Assembly: GCF_905171775.1 (NCBI RefSeq)
Contig: NC_053491.1
Coordinates: 334,137,952-334,201,951, forward strand
Source: Rana temporaria
Taxonomy: Eukaryota; Chordata; Amphibia; Anura; Ranidae
Length of the DNA: 64,000 nucleotides
Direction of reading: 5' to 3'
The position numbers and the translations under genes were made by a program. Positions 22,066 through 32,877 of this stretch are shown here, piece after piece. The notes beneath the pieces were generated by a model. It did not search any database and was not told the origin of the DNA. It saw only the letters and a list, made by a program, of their open reading frames with translations. Each line of letters begins with the position of its first letter. Positions within the stretch are counted from its first letter, which is position 1.

Positions 22066-22560
22066 AGTGGAGTTCCACCTAAAAATAGAACTTCCGCTTA
22101 ACCCACTCCTTGCCCCCTTACATGCCACATTTGGGGGCTTCAGGAGAAGGGGACTTCCTGTCCCATATCCTCCTTCCGCCGAGGGGCTGGAAAGGTGATT
22201 AGCTTAATCGCCTTTTCACAGCCCCTCCCTGTAGGCGAGCGCCTGTCCAACCGGACGGCGCCGCGCCGCTCGCGCATGCGCACTGCCGCTCGCGCATGCG
22301 CACTGCCGCTCGCGCATGCGCACTGCCGCTCGCGCATGCGCAGTGGGTGCCCGGCCGTGAAGCCGAAAGCTGTCACTGCCGGGTGCCCACACTAGGAATG
22401 AAGACGCCGGCCGGCGAGGGGGGGCGAGGAGCGGAGCCCCGGCCGGCGCGTCGCTGGAGCCGTGGAGCAGGTAAGTGTCTGTTTATTAAAAGCCAGCAGC
22501 TACACTTTTTGTAGCTGCTGACTTTTAATAAACTTAAAAAAAAAAAGGTGGAAAACCCCT
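22066..22560. mobile_element. Family E TTAA MITE, copy 2
   Basis: Ends agtggagttccacc and ggtggaaaacccct, with TTAA at 22062-22065 and 22561-22564. It shares the agccagcagctac hairpin with copy 1 (here 22490-22533). The centre holds a 20-bp tandem repeat (22271-22343). Confidence 0.82.
22271..22343. repeat. Four tandem 20-bp units with NRF1-like palindromes
   Basis: Unit cgcgcatgcgcactgccgct repeats at exactly 20-bp steps (22271, 22291, 22311, and a partial at 22331). Each unit has the core GCGCATGCGC, which equals the known NRF1 consensus palindrome. Transcriptional function is inference only. Confidence 0.9.
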
Positions 22561-22564
22561 TTAA

Positions 22565-22945
22565 GATACATTTTAGGAAAAAGTATTTTGATATTCAGTA
22601 CAAGTATTCCTATAGGTATTTTTGGCCACCAGTTTCTCCCAGGACAGAACTGAGCATAGAAACACCACTTTGGCACTATTGAGAATTAGATTTAGAATAA
22701 TTCATGAAAAATAGAGTTTTTGGTTCACTAAAGCATACAGGGGCATTGCAGTGACAATGAAATCAGGGTTCCTGTAACATCATGATGAGCAATGCATAGA
22801 TGAGACATAACTTACTGTACAGATGAAATTGTTGCACACCCTTCATTTAAAGAGACGCACATGGATAATTCTCCAAAGGGACACAGGCAGTGAATTCTAA
22901 AGTATCCAAAACTAGAAAAAAGTCTTGGCAGTAGTAGGTATACTT
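22565..22945. other. Unassigned sequence
   Basis: No recognised features. Confidence 0.4.
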
Positions 22946-22947
22946 GA

Positions 22948-23439
22948 GGCCGAGTACTCACGAGCAGACATGTCCGATGAAACCGGTCCGCGGACCGTTT
23001 TCATCGGACATGTCTGCCCGGGGACTTCTGTTCGATGGCTGTACACACCATCGAACAAAGGTCCGCACGTAAACAATACGCGGGGCGTGTCCGCGGTGTC
23101 GCCGCGTCGATGACGCGGTGTCGCCGCGACAATGACGCAGCGACGTGGGCGGCCTGCCTTTAAAATGCTTCCACGCATGCGTCTAAGTCATTCGACGCAT
23201 GCGAGGGATGGCGGGCGGCCGGACATGTACGGTAGGTCTGTACAGACGACCGTACATGTCCGGGCGGACAGGTTTCCAGCGGACTGTTTTAAAGCAAGTC
23301 CAGGAAACAGTTGTCCGCTGGAAACCTGTCCGATCCGCCCGAAAATGGTCCGCTCGGGCCAACACACGGCCAAACATGTCTGCTGAAACTGGTCTGCGGA
23401 CCAGTTTCAGCAGACATGTTTGGTCGTGAGTACGGGGCC
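22948..23439. mobile_element. Family A MITE, copy 5
   Basis: Ends ggccgagtactcacgagc and gtcgtgagtacggggcc, flanked by TGA and TCA. It carries repeated gacatgtccg/cggacatgtc blocks and an acgcatgcgtc palindrome. The same subfamily occurs at 43842. Confidence 0.8.
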
Positions 23440-23748
23440 TCAATGTTACACTTCGCATAATCCATTGTTCTTCTGAAGTAGGAAATAAGTTTGAAGTAAG
23501 GCTTGAAAGTTAGTAAAGTGGACCTATGAAAAATCTTATAAGTCTGCATGAAAAGTCTGGCATGTCACAATGTACAGCAACAATACCTAAATCCACCTAG
23601 GCTAAGAGCAGGAATTTGGGAGAATGATGTCTGCTGTAGATTGGGAAAAAGCAGACCTAAAATCTGCTTCTACAGCTTAATGTTGGTGGGTTATAGAGCA
23701 TTTACAATATTTCCTTCAATGCAAAACAGATTGGGTAAAAAGCACGGT
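23440..23748. other. Unassigned sequence
   Basis: Nothing recognised; likely the pre-insertion background DNA. Confidence 0.35.
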
Positions 23749-23756
23749 GCTACAAA

Positions 23757-24524
23757 CAGGCCCGGATTTCCCACAAGGCCACTGAGGCCAGGCCTTGGGG
23801 CGGCAGGGCTCCAAGGGGTGGCAGTGGCATGGAGTGCCCCGACGCTCGGAAGATACAGTTAAGGGCGGTAAGTTATGGGGGAATTAACAAGTGATTGCGG
23901 CGATGTCGCCGAAATCACTTGTAAAATGTGTGCTCCCGTCCGTCCTCCCCTCTCCCCCCCACCCCACATACCTCTCTCTGCTGGCTCTGTCTTCGGGACT
24001 CCATCCTCCCCCCGGCCACCGAGTCTGTCTCCTGTCCCTGCTGCCGATGTACACAGTGAGAGGGGAGAGCTGTGCTATTCCCATCTCAGCTGTGACAGGA
24101 GTTCTAGCACAGTGCTAGGACTCTTGTTTTGGAGGTGACAGGGTCAATAAAGAGAACATGTCACCTCCAATTGCTATCACACAGGAAAAAACTATTTCCT
24201 GTGTGATAGCAAAAAAGTTAAGTGAAAAAAAATTGATAAAAAATAAATAATAAGAAATAATAATTAAATTAATAAAATAAAAAAGTAAAGAATAAGAAAA
24301 ATAATAAGAAAATGATACAAAAATTTAAGAAAGTAAGCGACAAGCTACAAATAAATAAAAATAAAAAAAGTGATAAAAAAGTAAAAAACAAAACATATTT
24401 GATCTAACCGCGCCGCACATTCTCCGTTGATTTTTTTTGGGGGGGGGGGGGGGTTCGGTTGGCAGGGAGGGGGTGCATTGTGGAACCTGGCCTTGGGGCG
24501 GCAGGGAGAGAAAATCCGGCCCTG
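23757..24524. mobile_element. hAT element 4
   Basis: Ends caggcccggatttccc and aaaatccggccctg, flanked by perfect 8-bp TSDs GCTACAAA (23749-23756 and 24525-24532). The interior repeats the phrase ccttggggcggcaggg near both ends and has a run of about 16 G after eight T at 24431-24452. No transposase. Confidence 0.88.
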
Positions 24525-24538
24525 GCTACAAAACATAC

Positions 24539-24712
24539 CTACTTTGAACTATAGTGTCCCACATACTAGTACCCCTTTGATACAACTTCATGTTTTGGAG
24601 TACCTTGTAGTCAAAGCCAGGGGTGAACTCCACCACCTGTATCATTCTGTAGCCCAGAGGTTGCTGGAAGTGGATCCAAGTCTGCCAAGCCACAGACCAG
24701 GTGCTACAAAGC
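24539..24712 (-). other. Candidate host exon, minus strand (unproven)
   Basis: On the minus strand a strong acceptor-like signal (pyrimidine-rich ctctctctgttcctacaac, then tgtcatag, then G) precedes a 174-bp open stretch that ends at tag|gtatgt, a good donor. The length is 58 codons exactly and the frame is open through it, including SVAWQTWIHFQQPLGYRM and IQVVEFTPGFDYKV. An alternative donor (aag|gtactc) would end the exon at 24604. I do not recognise the protein. It could be the only host exon in the window or a chance frame in an old repeat. The hAT 4 target duplication lies only 6 bases beyond the donor. Confidence 0.3.
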
Positions 24713-24948
24713 CTATGACAGTTGTAGGAACAGAGAGAGCATTTTAAAGCTAGCAATTACAGACCATAAAATAAGCTGATTCAGGCATAGTGGGAAAGTA
24801 GTAAAAAAGATATAATGCAACCCTTGCTTGACAATTGAGATCAAACACTGTTCTATAAGCTTGTAATTTTTTAACATTTCATGACTAGAATTCATTGCCT
24901 AGATCATGCCTAAGCCAAATTTAAAAGCATTAGCATGAGTTTGTTAAC
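24713..24948. other. Unassigned sequence
   Basis: Apart from the pyrimidine-rich (minus strand) tract next to the candidate exon, nothing recognised. Confidence 0.3.
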
Positions 24949-24952
24949 TTAA

Positions 24953-25383
24953 AGTGATAATAAAGGCTCATATTTTTTTTTTAAATAACAAACATGTCAT
25001 ACTTGTGTTCTCTGTGCAACGGTTTTGTACAAAGAAGCCCGATACTCTTTTTGGGTCCCTAATTGGGACTTCTGGCTTCTCCACTCTCCCTAGTGCCCCC
25101 AATGCAAGCTATTTGCTATAAGGACCCTTGTGCGTGCTCGCTCCCGAGCCCCGTTCTGTGTGTCCATAGGACTGACTGTGACAGCAATAAGAGCCTATGG
25201 CTCCCACTGCAATCTCTGAGGCAAAGAGGAGGCAGAGAGTAGGCACAGCAGCTGCTCTTGTGCACATTGATGGATTGGACTTGGGCTCAGGTAAGTATTA
25301 GGGGGGCTGGGGGGAGAGCTGCACATCAAAGGTTTTTCACCTTCATGCATAGAATGCATGAAAGTAAAAAACCTTCAACCACA
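24953..25383. mobile_element. Family F TTAA MITE, copy 2
   Basis: Left end agtgataataaagg after TTAA (24949-24952); right end 'ccttcaaccaca' before TTAA (25384-25387). It carries the aacaaacatgtcatacttg block and a hairpin of caccttcatgcat/atgcatgaaagt near the right end. Non-coding. Confidence 0.65.
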
Positions 25384-25387
25384 TTAA

Positions 25388-26058
25388 TAATAGCCAATGA
25401 CTAAATTTGAACACCTTTATAGTTTCTATTTACTTTTTATGCCTCCAGCCTGCATGTGATCACATGATCATGCTAACATGATCGGAAACCACTTTAATTG
25501 GAGGTCAGTGGGCACCCCAACTGTCAGTGACATTTGGGATTGGGACCCAACAACGCCATCCTCAATGGGAACCCATCACAATTTAGCAAATGTAATAATC
25601 TTAATGTCAACTTTTGAATTGTTATAATGCTTCAGCGTTATCTTTCAGGGATTGATTGATATTTATTGATTACTTGTGCTCTCCCCATCTAAAAGCAGAG
25701 GTGTCAGACTCAAAGGCCATCCTATCTACTGTCTCAACATTTCAAAAAATGTTCACAAAACAAATTTGCTGTCGTGAAAGAAAACAAAAGAGTGTAAAAA
25801 TAGTCCTAAAGCCCAAGGGCAGCATAAGAAGAAGAAGAAAAAAAAAAAAAAAACCTTGCAGTTGTACAGCCTGCACTATGTGGGGTAAAAATGTATGTGT
25901 CTAGGGGCATAGATATAAGGTAAAATACCCATTTACACACTATGGGCCACAGACAGTGCCTGCAAAAACATGGCCTACATATCAGAGCTTGTATGCTTTC
26001 AACAAAACAAAGTTACTTAACAACAGTTGTACGAAGCAGCAAATTCGTCTTACACTAT
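25388..26058. other. Unassigned sequence
   Basis: No recognised repeat ends; a poly-A run after gaagaag at about 25827-25852. Confidence 0.4.
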
Positions 26059-26081
26059 GGGGTTGATCTGCTAAAACTAGA

Positions 26082-26789
26082 GGGCCAGATCCACAGAGAG
26101 AGTACGCCGTCGTATCTACTGATACTCCGGCATACTTTCAAATTTCCCGTGTCGTATCTTTAGTTTGAATCCTCAAACCAAGATACAACGGCATCTGGGT
26201 TTGATCCGACAGGCGTACGGCTTCGTACGCCTTCGGATCGTAGATGCAATACTTCGGCGTCCGCTGGGTGGAGTTCGCGTCATTTTCCACTTCGGGTATG
26301 CAAATTAGCTATTTCCGACGATCCACGAACGTACGCGCGGCCGTCGCATTCTCTTACGTCGTCTCTAGTCGGCTTTTTCCGGCGTATAGTTAAAGATGGT
26401 ATTTTGCGGCGTATAGTTAGACTTGCCATGTTAAGTATGGCCGTCGTTCCCGCGTCGAAATTTGTTTTTTTTTTTTTTTGCATAAGTCGTCCGTGAATCG
26501 GGATGGACGTAAGTCACGTCTAAGTTTAAAAAATAACGTCCTTGCGACAACATTTCGCGCAATGCACGTTGGGAAATTTCGAAACGGAGCATGCGCAGTT
26601 CATTCGGCGCGGGGACGCGCTTCATTTAAATGAATCACGCCCCCTAATCGCCGATTTGAATTCCGTCACCAGAGATACACTACGCCGCCGTAACTTGCGG
26701 TGCAAATTCTTTGAGGATTCAAAGCAGCCAAAAGTAAGTTACAGCGGCGTAGCGTATCTCACATACGCTGCGCCGGTGCCAAACTATGT
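26082..26789. mobile_element. Family B MITE, copy 2 (nested in J)
   Basis: Left end gggccagatccacag with AGA before it. The inner sequence 'taagtatggccgtcgttcc' and 'acttacggcggcgtag'-type ends match the other B copies. The right terminus has lost the gaatctggccc end. The border at 26789 is set by where J resumes (gga, agtgcaaaat). Confidence 0.65.
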
Positions 26790-26857
26790 GGAAGTGCAAA
26801 ATTAGACGCAGCTCTGCAAGGAAACCAATCAGCTTCCAAGTTTTTGTCAAAGCTTTA

Positions 26858-27246
26858 GGCCCCTTTCACATGTGCGGACCCTATGTCCGCATTTTCATCC
26901 ATCCGTTGCGGATGAAAACGGGACATACATTGGTCCCTATGTGATTGCGGGTGTCAGCGGATGCCCATAATCACCCGCCTCCGCAAAGCTCAGTTTTTTC
27001 GGACGGAAGAAAATCCGATTTTTCTTCCGTCTGGCGGATCGGATCGGGTGAACACGGACATACGGTCCGTGTTCATCCGATCCCCCCATAGGGGAGAGCG
27101 GAGGAAAGACAGGGCGGTCCCTGCACAGTGTGCGGGGACCGTCCTGTCAGCCGACGGCTCAGCGGGGATTTTACGGAGGATCCCCGCTGAGCTTGACAGA
27201 CACACGGAGGTGGATCATTACTGATCCGCCCCGTGTGAAAGGGCCC
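26858..27246. mobile_element. Family I MITE, copy 1 (nested in J)
   Basis: Ends ggcccctttcacatg and gtgtgaaagggccc, landing in the J sequence agcttta/taattg. Internal inverted pairs include ttttcatccatccgttg-type and cagcggggat/atccccgctg blocks. A reversed, truncated copy is at 54233. Exact TSD (TA or TTA) cannot be decided. Confidence 0.75.
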
Positions 27247-27335
27247 TAATTGAAAAAGCTGAAGTTAGAAGCTGATTGGCTACCATGCACAGCTGCACCA
27301 GACTTCGCACTCTCCATTTTTAGTAAATCAGCCCT

Positions 27336-28160
27336 ATTGTGTAATAAAGTTATTGTTGTTAAACTCCTTCATGAACTCCTGTAACTACTATCTCTCTTGA
27401 CAGATCCAGATTAGAAATATTTAAGGCTGTAACATGACAAATCCATTATAACAGAAAAAAAAAAAAAAAGTCAATGTTTTTCCAAGACGGATATTTCCCT
27501 TTAAAGAAGAATCCTATCAGAGCTGAAGACATAAAATGATGGCCTGCCACTGTACGACATTGAAGCGTTTTATCTTCACTCAGCCGCAGCAAGGTCAGGC
27601 CCTGCTGCCTTCAAACTGTCTCCCTGCGGAAAGAAAAAATTACAGTATATATCTTCTGTATCATTACCCAGAGTGTCTCCCTTCCCCATGTGTGCAGTAA
27701 TTGTCACCTCTCTGTGCTGCTCTACAATACATTTCCTCCATTAAGGAAGCTTTTCAATTATCTCTCAGGGTGTCACAAAGTGCAGACTACAAGCATGGTG
27801 ACTTCCTTTTGGCTTAGCGACAACACAACACTAAAACATTATTTACCTTTCAAAGAAAATAAAGCATTGTCACAGTGAGTGCTTAAAAGGGAAAGCATTA
27901 ATAGTGTTGCTAATATTCCAGTAAATCAAGGAAAATGTCAGCTCTGTATTAAAAGCTGCACATGCCCTAACTACTAATTGTACTTGTATTCATAGGGTAG
28001 ACTACATAGGGCAGATCTGATGGGAGGAGAAGATAAAGGATAGTAAAACACACCCAGGCATTTGGTAGCTCTACTGCAGAACATGTAGGCCAGGACCACC
28101 CCTCCATCCAGGTCTACCCACTGAGAGCCACATCTTTAAAGTGGATCTGTTCCAGCAGGT
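27336..28160. other. Unassigned sequence
   Basis: No clear repeat ends or genes. Confidence 0.4.
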
Positions 28161-28161
28161 T

Positions 28162-28205
28162 TACCCTAAAGTGATATTAAAGTGGTTGTAAAGCCAGAAG
28201 GATAA
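28162..28205 (+). repeat. TTAA-MITE end fragment
   Basis: Reads aaagtgatattaaagtgg then ttgtaaagccagaagg, like the left ends of families D and F fused. It is cut off by the family B copy to its right. Confidence 0.45.
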
Positions 28206-28840
28206 CGTATCCCATTTATCCCATTTACGTTACACCGCCGCAGGTTTACAGCGTAAGTGCCTGATTCACAAAGCACTTACCTGTAAACTTGCGGCGGTGT
28301 AACGTAAATCCGCTTGGCGCAAGCCCGCCTAATTCAAATGGGGCGGGCACCATTTAAATTAGGCGCGTTCCCGCGCGGAACGTACTGCGCATGCACCGTC
28401 CGTCAAATTACCCGACGTGTATTGCGCTAAATGACGTCGCAAAGACGTCACTGGTTTCGACGTTAACGTAAATGGCGTCCAGCGCCATTCACGGACGACT
28501 TACGCAAACGACGTGAATTTTAAAATTTCGACGCGGGAACGACGGCCATACTTAACATAGAGGGCAGCCTTAGTTTTACGCGGCGTATCTCGACGGAAAC
28601 AACGTAAATTTAGAGCGACGGGTAAAGCGTACATTCGTGAATCGCCGTAACTAGTCATTTGCATATTCTACGCCGACCGCAATGGAATCGCCACCTAGCG
28701 GCCGGGCCTAGAATTGCATCCTAAGATCCGACGGTGTAAGTCAATTACACCTGTCGGATCTTAGGTCTATCTATGCGTAACTGATTCTATGAATCAGCCG
28801 CATAGATACGACAATCGTATCTCTTTTGTGAATCTGGCCC
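28206..28840. mobile_element. Family B MITE, copy 3 (left end lost)
   Basis: The right end is gtgaatctggccc followed by TAA. The left end begins inside the family at taacgtatcccattta, about 50 bp short compared with the copy at 45404. Interior very close to that copy ('gaccgcaatgg', 'atctaggc...cggccgggcc' region). Confidence 0.75.
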
Positions 28841-28995
28841 TAAGTTCCTGAAGTCGCTCTCGAGTCTCGATATGTTTTATCCCCCAGACCTTTCACCATT
28901 TTTGTTACATGTCTCTGGACTCGTTCTATCTTATCAATATCTTTTTGTAAGTGAGGTATCCAGAACTGGACAGAGTATTCCAAATGAGGTCTCAC

Positions 28996-29386
28996 CAGGG
29001 GAGGGCTGGCAGCCTTAGGCTTGTAGGGGGGGGGCACCAGTGCCCATCCAATGCAGCCTCATCAGTGCCCATCAATACAGCCTCATCAGTGCCCATAAAT
29101 GCAGCCTCACCAATGTCCATCAATGCAGCCTCTGCCTGCCTTAGAGACTCCTGGGAGTTGTAGTTTGCTGCGATGCTCAGTTCCACCCACCTCCATCAGG
29201 AACTTGATCGTGGTCCAGACTACATATCCCAGAATGCAGTGCAGCAGCCAGCCAGCCATTCGTCAGTTGTCTTCTACCATCTACAGGAAAAACAAAAAAT
29301 ATAGCAGACAGGCAGAGCAGCCATTTTGAATATAAGGTAGGTGGCCTTGGAAACATTTTTCCACCCTGCCCCCCAGTCCGCCCCTG
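28996..29386. mobile_element. hAT element 5 in the CR1 fragment
   Basis: Ends caggggagggctggca and cagtccgcccctg with perfect 8-bp TSDs GGTCTCAC (28988-28995 and 29387-29394). Includes a 24-bp minisatellite at about 29034-29125. Confidence 0.88.
29034..29125 (+). repeat. Minisatellite, 24-bp unit, about 4 copies
   Basis: Units of cagcctcatcagtgcccatc plus aatg, with a few substitutions. Confidence 0.85.
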
Positions 29387-30030
29387 GGTCTCACTAAAGA
29401 TCTGTCTATGGGAATCAGGACCTCCTGCCTCCTGCTGGTGATCCCTTTAGTGATGCATCCTAAAATTCTATTTGCTTTTCCCACTGTCTGGTCACACTGT
29501 TTGCTCATTTTGCAATCATCTGAAATAAGTACCCCCAAATCCTTTTCCTCTGTAGTGCTGGCTAAAACTGTACCCCCAATGTACTCTCTCAGGGGATTAT
29601 TTTTCCATAGGTGCATTATTTTATGTTTAGAAACATTGAACTGCAGTCTCCACTGCTTTGACATCTTCCAGCAATGCCAAATCATGTTCCATGTTACAGA
29701 TAACTCCAGAGATATCAAACCTATTACACACTTTTGTATCATTAGCAAAAAATACATACCTTGCCCAACAAACCTTTAGTTATATCACTTACATATAGAT
29801 TAAATAGAACAGGACCCATTACAGAGCCTTGTGGTACACCACTAGTGACTGGTCTCTCTTCTGAGTAAACCCCATTTACAACCACAGTCTGGGATCTATC
29901 TTTTCGCCAACTGCATATCCACTGAACCACCCAAGGGTTAAACCCTAGCTTGTACAACTTTTGTATTAGATCATTATGTGGAACAGTATCAAATGCCTTG
30001 CTGAAATCAAAATATGCTATGTGCACAGCC

Positions 30031-30385
30031 TAGGGTGACCACATTTCCAAACTACCTTTCAGGGACACCCTCCCTTCCCAAAAATCAGCTTGTGCTGTAA
30101 GGAATCACAGCACAGTGATTGGACACAAGAGGCGGGATTTATGATTTCTCCAATCAAAAGCAGGGGGCGGGATTGTGCTCCTCCAGGCATTCCCGGCCAG
30201 GACAAGTACTGTCAGTGAGTAAAGTGGTGATGTGGCAGCCTTTTTTGGGGGCATCGGGTTGGCCTGGGGGGTGGCTGTGTCAGTTTCATTCCGGGACACT
30301 GTATTGTCCTGGAATAAATGGCCCCCGGGACATACCTGCAAAATGCGGGACTGTCCCGGGCAATCCGGGACACGTGGTCACCCTA
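30031..30385. mobile_element. hAT element 6 in the CR1 fragment
   Basis: Ends tagggtgaccacatttcc and cacgtggtcacccta, with perfect 8-bp TSDs GCACAGCC (30023-30030 and 30386-30393). Non-coding; CR1 sequence continues on both sides. Confidence 0.9.
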
Positions 30386-30554
30386 GCACAGCCCCACCCT
30401 GGTCCAAAACATTGGTAATATAGTCAGCTATTTCTCACACTCGTGCAATTGCAATACAGCATTGCCTTGATGAAAAACTGAACAGGTAGACTGTGCACCC
30501 TGTTTGACTTTTGAGTTATAGTCACTCTTGACTAGAGTCCTTCCTCAGATGTAA

Positions 30555-31118
30555 TGCCGCGTACACACGATCATTTTTCAGCATGAAAAAAAACTTTGTT
30601 TTTCAGCATGTCGAAAAAACGACGTTTTCCCAACTTCATCATTAAAACTATGTTGCCCACACACCATCATTTAAAAAAAAAATGATCTAGCAAAGCGCGG
30701 TGACGTACAACACGTACAACGGCACTATAAAGGGGAAGTTCCATTCGCCTTTGGGCTGCTTTAGCCGATTCCGTGTTAGTAAAAAACGATTTGCGCTTTT
30801 TTGTCTGTTACAGCGTGATGAATGTGCTTACTCCATTATGAATGGTAGTTTTACCAGAACGAACGCTCCCATCTCATAACTTGCTTCTGGGCATGCGTGG
30901 GTTTTTTACGTAGTTTTAGCCCACACACGATCATTTTTTACAACCCGAAAAACGACATCGTTTAAAACGACGTTAAAAAATGCAGCATGTTCGGAAAAAA
31001 AAATTGTCGTTTTTCAGAACCTAAAAAATGATGTGAAGCCCACACACGATCATTTTAAATGACGTTTTTGAAAAACAAAGTTTTTTTCATGCCGAAAAAT
31101 GATCGTGTGTACGCGGCA
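30555..31118. mobile_element. Family A MITE, copy 6
   Basis: Ends tgccgcgtacacacgatc and gatcgtgtgtacgcggca with TAA on both sides (30552-30554, 31119-31121). Contains ggtgacgtacaacacg and actataaaggggaag, that is a TGACGT half-site about 20 bp before a TATAAA. Uninterrupted counterpart of the copy at 19411. Confidence 0.88.
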
Positions 31119-31333
31119 TAAGAGGTATTATGAACTTCTATCAACACAATGTTCATTGTACTTGATATCCACTTCCCCAGGGAGCCCCAAATGTGCAGCT
31201 GTCTGCTAGGACCCAAACCTACAACCCCCTATCCACCAATAGGCCATTCAAAGGGGTCCAATCCACACAAATACAGTGAAATTAAAAGCGTTTTACATTT
31301 AAAGACGTAAACATTTTTCCTTCTAACAACTTG

Positions 31334-32065
31334 GGGCCAGATCCACAAATGAATTACGCCGGCGTATCTATGGATACGCCGCGTAATTTTTAAAAAGCCC
31401 CGTCGTATCTTTGTTTTGTATCCACAAAACAAGATACGACTGAATCTTGGCTCGATCCGACAGGCGTTGCTTAGTACGCCGTCGGATCGTAGGTGCATAT
31501 TTACGCTGGCCGCTAGGTGGCGTTTCCGTCAAATTCCGCGTCGAGTATGCAAATTAGCTAGATACGGCGATCCACGAACGTATGTCCGGCCGGCGCATTT
31601 TTTTACGTCGTTTCCGTAAGGCTTTTTCCGGCGTATAGTTACCCCTGCTATATGAGGCGTATCCTATGTTAAGTATGGCCGTCGTTCCTGCATCGAATTT
31701 TGAAAATTGTACGTTGTTTGCGTAAGTCATTCGCGAATAGGGCTTTGCATACAATGACGTCAACGTCGTAAGCATTGGCTTGTTACGGGTTATTTCGAGC
31801 ATGCGCACTGGGATACCCCCACGAACGGCGCATGCGCAGTTAAAAAAAACGTCATTTATGTCGGGTCAAGACGTATTAACATAAAACACAACCCCATCAC
31901 ATACATTTGAATTGCGTGCCCTTACGCCGCCTAAGTTACACTACGCCACCGTAACTTACGGCGGAAATTCTTTCAGGATACAAAAAAAACCTGTAAGTTA
32001 CGGCGGCGTAGCGTATCACAGATACGCTACGCCGGACAGAAGAATGCGCCGCGCTACTTGGTCTA
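31334..32065. mobile_element. Family B MITE, copy 4
   Basis: Left end gggccagatccacaaatg; the right end has degraded after acgctacgccgg and is approximate. Interior with 'taagtatggccgtcgttcc' and tgcgcagt blocks as in other copies. Confidence 0.65.
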
Positions 32066-32478
32066 TTATATTTAGTACACACAATTTTAATTAGTATACT
32101 TTAAACACAAAACTGCTTTTATTGGTTGGGTTTGAAAATCATGCAGGTTTATGTAACGAAACATGTGGAAGGCACATTAAGGAAACGTTTATACATTTAG
32201 AAGTTATGTATAACTACTCAGCATGCGTAAATAGTTCTTGGTTTACAAACTCGAAAAAGCCTCGTTTAGACTGGAGATCACTTTATAGGGGGACTAAACA
32301 TAGATCACACATTTTACATTAACAGTATTATTTACAAGCAGAACTGAAGTAAACCATTTTTTTTATGTTGGCTCTGATCGGTGCAAAGCAGTAAAAAGGG
32401 TGAAGCAGCATAGTGGTTAAAGCCACTGTAAGGCCTTACCAGATATTTTTTGCCCTCATTAGCTTTTTTTTTTTTGGC
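32066..32478. other. Unassigned sequence
   Basis: A 66-codon frame at 32122-32322 shows no recognised domain. No repeat ends seen. Confidence 0.35.
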
Positions 32479-32482
32479 TTAA

Positions 32483-32873
32483 AGGAGTTCTCTGACCTAA
32501 AACTTTTAAACCCGCGCTGTGCCCGGGCTGTAAAAAATAGAAAATAAACTGTCACTTACCTGCCTACGATCCCCCGTTGTTCCGATATCGCCGTCCCGTT
32601 CTCCGGTCCCGGGCCCCTTCCGCTTCCTGTGTGTCGGTGACTCATAGTGCGCTCAGCCTATCAGCGGCCGCAGCAATGTCCCGTCGCGGCCACTGATAGG
32701 CTGAGCGCACTATGAGTCACCGACACACAGGAAGCGGAAGAGACCGGGACCGGAGAACGGGACGGCGATATCGGAACAACGGGGGATCGTAGGCAGGTAA
32801 GTGACAGTTTATTTTCTATTTTTTTACAGCCCGGGCACAGCGCGGGTTAAAAGTTTTAGGTCAGAGAACTCCT
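32483..32873. mobile_element. Family G TTAA element, near-perfect 391-bp palindrome
   Basis: Ends aggagttctctgacc and ggtcagagaactcct with TTAA at 32479-32482 and 32874-32877. The arms, about 185 bp each, are almost exact reverse complements with only a handful of mismatches (for example near 32611-32617), around a centre at about 32678. Non-coding. Confidence 0.9.
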
Positions 32874-32877
32874 TTAA

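Larger units (their letters stand above)
26059..27335. mobile_element. Family J MITE carrying two nested MITEs
   Basis: Outer ends ggttgatctgctaaaactag and tttttagtaaatcagccc are inverted copies. The inner arms gaaaccaatcagcttcc and agaagctgattggctacc are also inverted. Two foreign segments interrupt it: family B at 26082-26789 and family I at 26858-27246. Without them J is about 180 bp and nearly palindromic. Non-coding. Confidence 0.75.
28841..30430 (-). pseudogene. CR1-like LINE fragment, broken, with two hAT insertions
   Basis: Read on the minus strand, 30026-29742 encodes RT motifs FDFSKAFDTVPHNDLIQKL and SGVPQGSVMGPVLFNLYVSD. 29757-29395 continues (NVSKHKIMHLW, EKDLGVLISDD, KANRILGCI), and after a hAT 28995-28870 gives VRPHLEYSVQFW and IDKIERVQRHVTKM, the typical CR1-group end of the RT region. 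Frame changes and stops show decay. Endonuclease, the YADD segment and both ends are missing or scrambled. hAT elements sit at 28996-29386 and 30031-30385. CR1 is chosen from the PHLEY...IERVQRRATKM style; related jockey-group LINEs are possible. Confidence 0.8.

Noticed and set aside
32122..32322. 66-codon frame as a Penelope or gene fragment
   Set aside because: No motif or conserved residue pattern could be identified.
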